NCBI GenBank assembly: GCA_948665105.1
Contig: CAPNGW010000021.1
Coordinates: 1 to 16,686, forward strand
Reading direction: 5' to 3'
Length of the DNA stretch: 16,686 nucleotides
From: an uncultured Lachnospiraceae bacterium
Lineage (GTDB): Bacteria; Bacillota; Clostridia; Lachnospirales; Lachnospiraceae
In this document: in pieces, positions 7,124 to 13,821 of the stretch
Layout of the letters: every line of letters begins with the position of its first letter
How positions within the stretch are numbered: the first letter of the stretch is position 1
The notes under the pieces: generated by a model
The model's database searches: none
Seen by the model: the letters and a program-made list of their open reading frames with translations, nothing else
Told to the model about the DNA's origin: nothing
Made by a program: the position numbers and the translations under genes

Positions 7124-8430
7124 CGCTTCTTACATTCAATTTTTAAAACCGTGTCCCTTTCATCCGGCAGAGGATAGGTGAACACCGAGTCCTCTCCAAA
7201 GGATACAAAGGAAATATCCGGGTACTGGGCTGTATTCCAGCCCCGCTGCCGGTTGACCTCACTGCCGTCAGCCACATAGGTTACCCGCTCTACCGTCTCA
7301 GGGGCAATTCCGTAAAGGGGCAGCGCCCCCAGAGGCGCATCCATCACATGGGCATAAATTACGTCACCCTTTTTTGTATACCGCCCCCACTCGGGCTTGG
7401 GCAGGGGGCAGATGGTGTTTTCGTATATGCTCTCGCCGTTTTTGTCCATCCACTCACCGATTTCCTTAAGAATTCTCACACTCTCCTTGGGAATCCTCCC
7501 CCGGGCATCAGGGCCCACGTTGAGAATCATATTTCCGCCCTTGCTGACGCACTCCACCAGCTTGCGGATAATCAGCCCCGGCGACTTATACAGATAATCG
7601 AAATTGCAGTAGCCCCAGTGATTGTTCATGGTGGCGCACAGCTCCCAGGGAACCGGCTCCCCCAGCTCATCCCGGATACCCTCCGGGGGAATAATCTGTT
7701 CGGGACTTGCAAAATCTCCGCTGTAGGGAAGGGGGTTCGCACTTAAAATGCTCCCGAAATTATCTCCGGCCCCCTCCAGCCGGTTATCGATAATCACATC
7801 CGGCTGATGGGAACGCACCATGTCAATCAACTCCGTGGCTCTCCATTTCTCTCCCGCCATATCATCGTAGGAAAAGTCAAACCACAAAAGGTCCAGTTTC
7901 CCGTAGCCTGTCACCAGCTCCTTCACCTGGCCGTGCATATAATCAAGATACCTGTCAAAATCAATCTTCTCGTCCCTATATTTCTCACAATCCCGCATGG
8001 GATGCTGGCGATCCTTGTATTTGGGGAAATCCGGGTGGTGCCAGTCGATGAGGGAAAAATACAATCCCACCTTCAGGCCTTCTGCCCGGCAGGCATCGGT
8101 AAATTCCCGCACCAGATCCCGCCCGGCTTTGGTGTTGGTGGCCTTGTAATCAGTGAAGGCTGAGTCAAACAGGCAGAAGCCGTCGTGATGCTTGGCTGTC
8201 AGCACCATATATTTCATACCTGCCTCCCTGGCCAGTCTCGCCCAGGCCTTTGGGTCATAATCCACCGGGTCAAAAGCCCGAAAATACGCTTCGTACTCCT
8301 CCACTGTCATCCGGCGCTCCGACATGACCCACTCTCCCGAAGCCGGAATGGCATAAAGCCCCCAGTGGATAAACATGCCGAATCGGTCCTCCATAAACCA
8401 TTTTGTTCTTGTTCTGATTTCCTGGTTCAT
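7099..8430 (-). CDS. Alpha-L-fucosidase, GH29 family
   Basis: This retaining glycosidase removes terminal alpha-L-fucose from oligosaccharides. It has 443 residues with no signal peptide, so it is probably cytoplasmic and acts on sugars brought in by the adjacent importer. Motifs include RFGMFIHWG (16-24), AKHHDGF (K80-F85), and LDLLWFDFSYDD with Asp185 as predicted nucleophile. The KGGNMILNVGPDARGRIP stretch marks the end of the barrel, and a short C-terminal beta domain follows. The start at 8430 is set by GGAGG four bases upstream; the open frame to 8460 would overlap the permease gene and adds residues unlike the family. The gene begins 10 bp after the MalG-type permease stop and is the last gene of the transporter operon. 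No fucose isomerase, fuculokinase or aldolase is present, so released fucose is metabolised from another locus or exported. The GH29 call is firm; linkage preference is unknown. Confidence 0.95.
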   Translation of the reverse strand: MNQEIRTRTKWFMEDRFGMFIHWGLYAIPASGEWVMSERRMTVEEYEAYFRAFDPVDYDPKAWARLAREAGMKYMVLTAKHHDGFCLFDSAFTDYKATNTKAGRDLVREFTDACRAEGLKVGLYFSLIDWHHPDFPKYKDRQHPMRDCEKYRDEKIDFDRYLDYMHGQVKELVTGYGKLDLLWFDFSYDDMAGEKWRATELIDMVRSHQPDVIIDNRLEGAGDNFGSILSANPLPYSGDFASPEQIIPPEGIRDELGEPVPWELCATMNNHWGYCNFDYLYKSPGLIIRKLVECVSKGGNMILNVGPDARGRIPKESVRILKEIGEWMDKNGESIYENTICPLPKPEWGRYTKKGDVIYAHVMDAPLGALPLYGIAPETVERVTYVADGSEVNRQRGWNTAQYPDISFVSFGEDSVFTYPLPDERDTVLKIECKKREGRKPCL

Positions 8431-8440
8431 ATTTCCTCCA

Positions 8441-9268
8441 TTAGCCCTTGACCGCACCACCGGACAGGGCCTGCACTAAGAATTTACTGAAAATAATATA
8501 CAAAATAATGGGCGGCAGAATAATCACCACCATGGCCGAAAACAATCCGTTGTAATTGGTGCGGAAGGTGGTGGTAAAGGTGGACAGAAGCGCCGGAACC
8601 GTCATCTTCTCCTTATCAATCAGCACCAGGGAGGCCCAGTAGTATTCGTTCCAGTTATTTAAGAACGCCAGCACCCCCGCAGTGAGAATTCCGGGCCGGG
8701 CCATGGGGAAGATTACCCTAAGCCATGTACTCACATATCCGCAGCCGTCGATTCTGGCCGCATCCTCCATCTCCGGCGGAATATTCAGATAGTAATTTTT
8801 AATTACGAAAAAGCTTACCGCCAGTCCGCTGCAGGCATAGACAAAAATCAGAGCTCCTCTGGTATTGTAAAGATGCAGACCTTTCACAAGGTTGTACACC
8901 GGATAGGTCAAGGCTGTAGCCGGAATGAACATGGTGGAATACAGCATCATATTCACCAGGCTCTTTCCTTTGAATTTCAGCCGGGCCACCACATAGGCAG
9001 ACATGGAAATCATCACAATGCTGATAAACACAGAGGCAAAGGAAACAAGAAGGCTGTTTCCAAAATACCGCATCACATGTAAATCCTTGAAGGTTGAAAT
9101 GTACCCCTTAAGGTAAATGGATTCCGGAAGCTGAAAGCCCGGTCTCGCCAGAGGGTCCTCTTTAAAGCTGGACATCACCAGCCATACCAGCGGAACAAGG
9201 GCCACCAAAAGGGCCCACCCCAGGCAAATCCACGATATAATTTTTGTGCCCTTGGACTCCCGTTTCAT
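8441..9268 (-). CDS. Sugar ABC transporter permease, MalG type
   Basis: This is an inner-membrane permease subunit of a CUT1-type carbohydrate importer, 275 residues, the normal length. About six hydrophobic segments are visible, starting with TM1 (about 10-32) after a basic N-terminus. The cytoplasmic EAA loop reads EDAARIDGCG (Glu168-Asp169-Ala170-Ala171) and continues to FPMARPGI; it is the docking site for the ATPase. AGGAGG lies six bases before the ATG. The start overlaps the MalF-type permease stop as ATGA (9265-9268), so translation is coupled. The fucosidase gene follows after 10 bp, suggesting an imported fucosylated oligosaccharide. No ATP-binding subunit gene is present, so a shared MsmX/MsmK-like ATPase elsewhere is presumed. 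Confidence 0.95.
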   Translation of the reverse strand: MKRESKGTKIISWICLGWALLVALVPLVWLVMSSFKEDPLARPGFQLPESIYLKGYISTFKDLHVMRYFGNSLLVSFASVFISIVMISMSAYVVARLKFKGKSLVNMMLYSTMFIPATALTYPVYNLVKGLHLYNTRGALIFVYACSGLAVSFFVIKNYYLNIPPEMEDAARIDGCGYVSTWLRVIFPMARPGILTAGVLAFLNNWNEYYWASLVLIDKEKMTVPALLSTFTTTFRTNYNGLFSAMVVIILPPIILYIIFSKFLVQALSGGAVKG

Positions 9269-10197
9269 AAGCTTCCTCCTTTCTTAAGGCGCCGCCTTCC
9301 CACTGCACCATATCCAAGATTGATGGCAAAAATAATGGCCATCCCCACCAGAATCTGGATGGAAGCCACGGAATTGGCACGTCCGAACTGGGCTCTGGGA
9401 CTGGTAATTGCCAGCTCACGAATCACATAGCTGATACTGTAGGTGCCAGCCGCTCCCTTGGTTAAGAAGAACACCTCATTGTACAGAAGGAAACCGGAGG
9501 TGGCGGACAAAATGGACACCGTGCGTAAGGTATCCTTAATCATGGGAATGGTAATATACAAATCCGCCTTCCAGCCGCTGGCTCCGTCCAGCTTGGCCGC
9601 CTCCTTAATCTCCTCCGGCACTGCCATAATATTTCCCAGAATCATCAATGTGGTGGTTCCGGTGAAGAATATATAAGAGAAGGTCATGGCCCAGAAGGCA
9701 GGTCCCTTAAGGAGCAGGATATTGTCCGTAAATCCCTCCTTAAAAATGCGAATCACAGGATTGACGATTCCGTAGGATGGATTGTAAAGCTGCAGAAAAA
9801 TCATGCCCAACGCTGCGGAGGAAATCATATTGGGTATGATAAAAATGTTGCGGATAATCTTAACACTTCTGCCTTTTCTGGAAAATGCCAGGGCAATCAA
9901 GGTGGCCACAGGAATCTGGAGCACCACTCCAAGAAGGGCCCAGCTTAAGGAATTGCCCAAGGCTTCCCAGAAATAGGGATATGTATCAAAAATGTACTTG
10001 TAATTTTCAAAAAGGTTGGCAAATCCGAAGAACTGCGGAGCCTGAATGTTCGTATAGTCCCACTTGCAAAAAGAGGTGGCAAGTACCGTGATAATAGGAT
10101 ACAGATAGAACATGCAGAACGCAATGATGGTCGGTGCCAGAAACGCCAGAATAAACAGCTGGCGTTTGATTCCCAATCGGTTTTTCTTTTTTTTCAT
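9265..10197 (-). CDS. Sugar ABC transporter permease, MalF type
   Basis: This is the partner permease of the CUT1-type importer, 310 residues with about six membrane segments, the first at about 12-34 after a very basic MKKKKNRLGIKR start. The EAA loop starts at Glu199-Ala200-Ala201 (EEIKEAAKLDGASGWKAD) and continues to ITIPMIKDTL. I chose the ATG at 10197 because AGGAG lies four bases upstream; the frame is open to 10242, but that stretch covers the base of the hairpin downstream of the binding-protein gene. It begins 88 bp after the binding-protein stop, with an intrinsic terminator-like hairpin between them, and overlaps the MalG-type gene by 4 bp. It would pair with the MalG-type subunit and the lipoprotein encoded upstream. 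Confidence 0.95.
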   Translation of the reverse strand: MKKKKNRLGIKRQLFILAFLAPTIIAFCMFYLYPIITVLATSFCKWDYTNIQAPQFFGFANLFENYKYIFDTYPYFWEALGNSLSWALLGVVLQIPVATLIALAFSRKGRSVKIIRNIFIIPNMISSAALGMIFLQLYNPSYGIVNPVIRIFKEGFTDNILLLKGPAFWAMTFSYIFFTGTTTLMILGNIMAVPEEIKEAAKLDGASGWKADLYITIPMIKDTLRTVSILSATSGFLLYNEVFFLTKGAAGTYSISYVIRELAITSPRAQFGRANSVASIQILVGMAIIFAINLGYGAVGRRRLKKGGSL

Positions 10198-10240
10198 AGA
10201 ACTCCTCTCCGTCTCATGCAAAAGCACCTCGTCATACTGC

Positions 10241-10268
10241 AAAAAGGAAGGGAGCGCCGCTCCCTTCC
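10241..10268 (-). terminator. Intrinsic terminator or attenuator between binding protein and permeases
   Basis: A perfect 10-bp stem (GGAAGGGAGC with GCTCCCTTCC) has a 3-nt loop and is followed on the minus strand by five T. It sits 18 bp after the stop of the binding-protein gene, inside the operon. Partial termination here would make more binding protein than permease, a common arrangement in sugar ABC operons. The hairpin could also protect the upstream mRNA segment from 3' decay. Confidence 0.8.
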
Positions 10269-10285
10269 TCTGCCGCTTAACAAAG

Positions 10286-11647
10286 TTAACCGATAATGGC
10301 TGTCAATTCCTGCTTCAACTGTTCAAATCTTGCATCGATGTCGGCACCGGACACTGCACACTCCTTAAGGGCATTCTGGATTGCTGCCGTAACATCGGAG
10401 CCCCAGATGAAGGCCACGGATTCACAGATGGTTCCTGCTTCGTTCACCATGGTACATGCCTTAGCCAGCTTTATGGTTGCAGGATTGCCGCTTGACTCTG
10501 CCAGAGCATTTAAGTCCACCTCGGTGTTACAGGGGTTGGCCTGGACGCCAGTAAAGATTTTCTCTGCTACTTCCTTGCTGGTCATATATCTTACGAATTC
10601 CAGAGCAAGCTCTGTCTTGGCCTCGCTCATGTTGTTGGCGATGGTAAGGCCTGCGCCTGCAGAAGACAGGGATACATTCCCCGGGAAAATCATGGGCTCG
10701 ATTACATCTACCAAGCCTTCGTCAATCCCGCTGGCATTCCATACACCGTTGGGCAGCACTGCCATGGTCCCGGCCTTGTTGAAGTCATCCATCACCAGAC
10801 CAAGGTCATCTACCGTATGGTCGGAGCCATTCTCCTGGTCCAGCTTCGCAATGGTCTTGAATGCGTTGGCAAAGGCTTCAGATTCAATGCTCTCTGGGGT
10901 AAGGTCTGCTTCCATAACGGCTCTTCCCTCTTCCGTGGAAGCCATATATGCATTCATCATAATGAAGGAGCCCTGTCCTGCTGCATACCCATAGCTGCCG
11001 TCGCCAATTCCACGTACCTTCTCCATAGCTTGAGCAAAACCATCCCAGGTATTCAAATCCTCCGGCTTCACACCGGCTGCCTCCAGAATCTTAGAGTTGT
11101 ACCACATACCGCGGCTTTCCATCTGGTCATGTACGGAATAGATTTTTCCGTCCACATCATTCTGGGTGTAATTTAAGCCTACTGCTGCCTGAAGCCCGTT
11201 CTCATCAATAAAGGGCTTCATATCATATACCAGGTTCTGGCTGATGGCCGCCAGAGGCACTGCCACACCACAGTCCACCATATCCGGGAAGCTGCCGCCT
11301 GCAACCTCTGTACTTACAATATCGTCACGGTTCTCAACCGCGATAGGCTTGAATACAACCGGTCCGTCTGCATGCTGCGCTGCAAATTCATCGTAAAGGT
11401 CTCTCATCACCTTGGCTGCCGGCCATTCGCTCTCATCGTGGTAGTAGCCATGATAGAATTCCAGCACTTCCTGATCGCCGGTCTCTGCCGGGGGCTCTTC
11501 CACATCCGCCGGTTCCTGGGTATCTCCGCCATCTTCCGTGGCAGGAGGCGTATCCTGACCATCCTTCTTGTCGTCACCGCCACAGCCTGCCAGCAAAGTA
11601 ACTCCCAGGGCAGCAGCCAACAGCATACTGATTAACTTTTTCTTCAT
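10286..11647 (-). CDS. Sugar ABC transporter solute-binding lipoprotein
   Basis: This 453-residue extracytoplasmic binding protein (family 1, MalE/UgpB-like) captures sugar for the adjacent permeases. A lipoprotein signal peptide ends in LLAGC with Cys22 as lipidation site. It is followed by an acidic, proline-rich linker (about 23-60, repeated Asp/Glu/Pro/Gly) that would hold the domain away from the membrane. Binding-fold signatures include GKIYSVHDQMESRGMWYNS, LNTWDGFAQAMEKV and MAVLPNGVWNASG, and a late EFVRYMTSKEVAEKIF helix. GGAGG lies five bases before the ATG. The gene heads the transporter operon, has its own promoter (11731-11762), and is followed by a terminator-like hairpin. It is related over its full length to the second binding protein just upstream (compare YWYNQDIYEAAGI and YVNGVWGVN there). 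The family and role are firm; the ligand is not determinable from sequence. Confidence 0.95.
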   Translation of the reverse strand: MKKKLISMLLAAALGVTLLAGCGGDDKKDGQDTPPATEDGGDTQEPADVEEPPAETGDQEVLEFYHGYYHDESEWPAAKVMRDLYDEFAAQHADGPVVFKPIAVENRDDIVSTEVAGGSFPDMVDCGVAVPLAAISQNLVYDMKPFIDENGLQAAVGLNYTQNDVDGKIYSVHDQMESRGMWYNSKILEAAGVKPEDLNTWDGFAQAMEKVRGIGDGSYGYAAGQGSFIMMNAYMASTEEGRAVMEADLTPESIESEAFANAFKTIAKLDQENGSDHTVDDLGLVMDDFNKAGTMAVLPNGVWNASGIDEGLVDVIEPMIFPGNVSLSSAGAGLTIANNMSEAKTELALEFVRYMTSKEVAEKIFTGVQANPCNTEVDLNALAESSGNPATIKLAKACTMVNEAGTICESVAFIWGSDVTAAIQNALKECAVSGADIDARFEQLKQELTAIIG

Positions 11648-11663
11648 GTTTTCCTCCTTTTTC

Positions 11664-11677
11664 GGTGATTTCTCACC
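11664..11677 (-). other. Small GNRA-loop hairpin upstream of the binding-protein ribosome binding site
   Basis: On the minus strand GGTGA and TCACC form a 5-bp stem around a GAAA tetraloop, ending about five bases before the ribosome binding site of the binding-protein gene. It may stabilise the 5' leader or affect translation. It is short and could be chance. Confidence 0.3.
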
Positions 11678-11730
11678 CGTTTTTTTGAATTTCTCTTTTT
11701 CTTTGTTACATTTGTTGCTTTGTACTTGAT

Positions 11731-11762
11731 ATTATACAGTTTTATTGTATATTTTGAATGGA
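11731..11762 (-). promoter_or_regulatory. Promoter of the transporter-fucosidase operon with shared regulatory element
   Basis: A perfect TATAAT lies at 11731-11736 on the minus strand. The -35 region is poor (TTCAAA at 16 bp). A 15-bp element at 11748-11762, minus strand TCCATTCAAAATATA, lies exactly 11 bp upstream of the -10 box. The same element, 13/15 identical and with the same 11-bp spacing, sits at the sensor kinase promoter (15605-15619). The poor -35 and the shared box suggest activator-dependent initiation. The leader to the ATG is about 75 nt. Confidence 0.6.
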
Positions 11763-11795
11763 TTCCCTTTGCTTTCTTGTGCACTTTGTTTACCG

Positions 11796-11808
11796 ATTTC
11801 CATGGATT
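11796..11808 (-). repeat. Distal copy of the AATCCAT promoter box
   Basis: On the minus strand AATCCATGGAAAT (11796-11808) matches AATCCATTCAAAA (11752-11764) at 10 of 13 positions, start-to-start distance 44 bp, about four helical turns. The proximal copy overlaps the -35 region. Direct repeats upstream of a weak -35 suit an AraC-type activator, but this is inference. Confidence 0.4.
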
Positions 11809-11812
11809 ATCT

Positions 11813-13078
11813 TTACCAGGATGGATATTTTTCTATTTTTCCCATAAACTCCCCATCTGTCATCTCGCCCCGCAGCACCGAAAAAAGATCATGGGCAAAA
11901 ATCTCTGTCTGCTCTGTGCTCCACAGATGATTGGGCATCTCGATTTTTCTGTCGGCGTTTTGCACCTCTGTCACGGCCTGATAAAAACGGGGCATTTCCT
12001 CCCGATAGGCCTCTAAATCAATGGCCGGATTGGCAGGAACCTGCTCTGTCTCCTCCAGAATCCGCCGCTGCACCGGCTCACTGAGCATATACTTTAAAAA
12101 ACCCACGCTGCACTCCTGCCGTTTTGCATCCTTAGTATTCCCCAGAACAAATCCCAGTCCGGCGGACTCACAGGCCAGGGATTTCCCTTCCCCGGCAGGA
12201 AACAGCGCATATTTTGCATTGATATCATCCTCAATCATATTCACGCCCCAGACACCGTTCACATACATGGCCAGCTTCCCCTCGTTAAACAAATCTGTTT
12301 CATCCCGGTAGCTATAGCCTTCCCCCTCCCCATAGGGGTACAGACGGCGGCATCGGTTTAACACCTCCACAAACTCCTCCTCCACCACAACGGACTCTCC
12401 CAAGCCAATGGCTGCCTCGCTTTCCCTGCCATTGCAGGCCAGCATATGGTCGATACAGTAAAGGTAGCCCTCGTGGGTGAACTGAATAGGCTGCACTCTG
12501 GTATTTTCGGCAGCACTCCAGTGCTCAATGGCTTCACAAATTTCCTCCAGCTCCTCCCAGGTTTCTGCGGGCCCCTGGATTCCTGCGGCCTCATAGATAT
12601 CCTGGTTATACCAGTAGCCTCCGCTTAACACCAGCACATCCGAAACGGTATACAGCTTTTGGCCGTGCTGCCAGTAGCTGAGGTTATTGGGAGAAAGACT
12701 GTTTAAAAACTCCGAATCCTGCTGAAGATACGGCAACAGATTCAGCGCATAATCATTCTCCACCATGAAGTCATAGAGAATCTCACGTCCGATATTGGCG
12801 CAGAAAACCACATCCGGCACCTCTCCCACCAGCATCATATTGCTGATTTTTTCAAACATCTCGCCTACTGTGGGGAGAGATACCAGCTTGATTTTTACAT
12901 CCGGATTCTCCTTCTCAAAGTCCATATAGATGTCCCGCATGGCAACATGATCTGCCTCCATGGTTCCCCAGGGGTGCATCACCACAATCTCCGTTCTCTT
13001 CTCCTCCGCCCTGCCTGTGCAGCCGGAGATTGCCAGAAGCAGGAAAGCCGTCAGGAGGGCTGTCAAGCATTTTCTCAT
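11813..13078 (-). CDS. Solute-binding lipoprotein encoded with a two-component system
   Basis: This 421-residue extracytoplasmic binding protein of the family 1 sugar-binding fold has a lipoprotein signal ending LAISGC with Cys20. It lacks the long acidic linker of its paralog. Shared landmarks with the transporter binding protein include KLYTVSDVLVLSGGYWYN, AETWEELEEICEAIE, KLAMYVNGVWGVN, SAGLGFVLGN and GFLKYMLSEPVQRRILEE. Its ATG overlaps the response regulator stop (ATGA, 13075-13078), so it is co-translated with the sensor kinase and regulator rather than with permeases. This suggests an accessory sensor that presents ligand to the kinase ectodomain, as described for XylFII with LytS in Clostridium beijerinckii. 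It could instead be a second transport binding protein for the same importer, like YesO after YesMN in Bacillus subtilis. No terminator is evident after it, so read-through into the transporter operon is possible. Confidence 0.93.
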   Translation of the reverse strand: MRKCLTALLTAFLLLAISGCTGRAEEKRTEIVVMHPWGTMEADHVAMRDIYMDFEKENPDVKIKLVSLPTVGEMFEKISNMMLVGEVPDVVFCANIGREILYDFMVENDYALNLLPYLQQDSEFLNSLSPNNLSYWQHGQKLYTVSDVLVLSGGYWYNQDIYEAAGIQGPAETWEELEEICEAIEHWSAAENTRVQPIQFTHEGYLYCIDHMLACNGRESEAAIGLGESVVVEEEFVEVLNRCRRLYPYGEGEGYSYRDETDLFNEGKLAMYVNGVWGVNMIEDDINAKYALFPAGEGKSLACESAGLGFVLGNTKDAKRQECSVGFLKYMLSEPVQRRILEETEQVPANPAIDLEAYREEMPRFYQAVTEVQNADRKIEMPNHLWSTEQTEIFAHDLFSVLRGEMTDGEFMGKIEKYPSW

Positions 13079-13821
13079 GACTCCTTCCTCCTGTTTCGAT
13101 ATTCCTTGGGCGTCAATCCGGTATACTTCTTAAAGGCCCGGGAAAAATATCCCGTGTCCTCAAATCCCACCGCATCGGAAATCTGGTACACCTTCATGTC
13201 CGTCTCCACCATATATTCCTTGGCCTTTTCCAGCCGTCTCCGATTGATACTGTCAAAGAGGTTCTCCCCCTTCTTCATTTTGTAAAGCCGACTTAAGTAG
13301 CTGGGGTTTGCATGGAGAGCCTCCGCCATATCCACCAAAGTAATCTTCTTTGTATACCACTGGCCGATATAGTTCTCCATCTGTTGAATGAGGGGTTCGC
13401 TTCCGCCGCCCTCCTCCTTAAGAGAATTTAAGAGCTCCGTCTGCTGCTTTTCCAGATTGTGAACGGCCTTCTCCACCGCAAGGGGAAGCTCGTCAAAAAT
13501 ATCCGTTTTCAGCACATAGCCACAGACATTATATTTGATTCCCATTCTAGCATACTCAAATTCCGAATAGGCGCTTAGGAGAATCACCTGGACCTCCGGG
13601 CAGGTTTCATTTATATGCCTGCTTACGGTTAACCCGTCTGTCTTTGGCATCTTTACATCCGTAATCACAATGTCCGGCCTGTTCATTTCCAGCTTGTCAA
13701 TCAAATCGCTCCCATTCTCCGCCACATACATCAGACGGCATCCCAGCTTCTCCCAAGGCACCAGATTCTGCATGACCTCCCGTATGTATGCCTCGTCATC
13801 CGCAATCATTACCTTCCACAT
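13075..13821 (-). CDS. Response regulator, YesN type (receiver plus AraC-type DNA-binding domain)
   Basis: This 248-residue transcription factor has an N-terminal receiver (about 3-120) with IADDEA acidic residues Asp8-Asp9 and phospho-acceptor Asp55 in VITDVKMPKTDG. A C-terminal AraC-type double helix-turn-helix domain (about 150-245) carries NPSYLSRLYKMKKGENL, and VYQISDAVGFEDTGYFSRAFKKYTGLTPKEYR, which I split here as VYQISDAVGFEDTGYF then SRAFKKYTGLTPKEYR. The linker is short compared with the 500-residue YesN forms. The ATG at 13821 is chosen because AAAGGAG lies seven bases upstream; the open frame to 13902 would only extend into the kinase gene. It overlaps the kinase by 26 bp and the binding-protein gene by 4 bp. 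It would be phosphorylated by the kinase and likely activates the kinase and transporter promoters, which share a box. Target assignment is inference. Confidence 0.95.
   Translation of the reverse strand: MWKVMIADDEAYIREVMQNLVPWEKLGCRLMYVAENGSDLIDKLEMNRPDIVITDVKMPKTDGLTVSRHINETCPEVQVILLSAYSEFEYARMGIKYNVCGYVLKTDIFDELPLAVEKAVHNLEKQQTELLNSLKEEGGGSEPLIQQMENYIGQWYTKKITLVDMAEALHANPSYLSRLYKMKKGENLFDSINRRRLEKAKEYMVETDMKVYQISDAVGFEDTGYFSRAFKKYTGLTPKEYRNRRKES

Noticed and set aside
10296..10994. 232-residue open frame on the plus strand
   Set aside because: It is antisense to the strongly supported binding-protein gene, shows no recognisable family, and its composition is that expected of a shadow frame.
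11790..11808. Possible CcpA cre site (TGGAAATCGGTAAAC on the minus strand)
   Set aside because: There is one extra base between the TG and the central CG and the right half does not match, so it fails the cre consensus.
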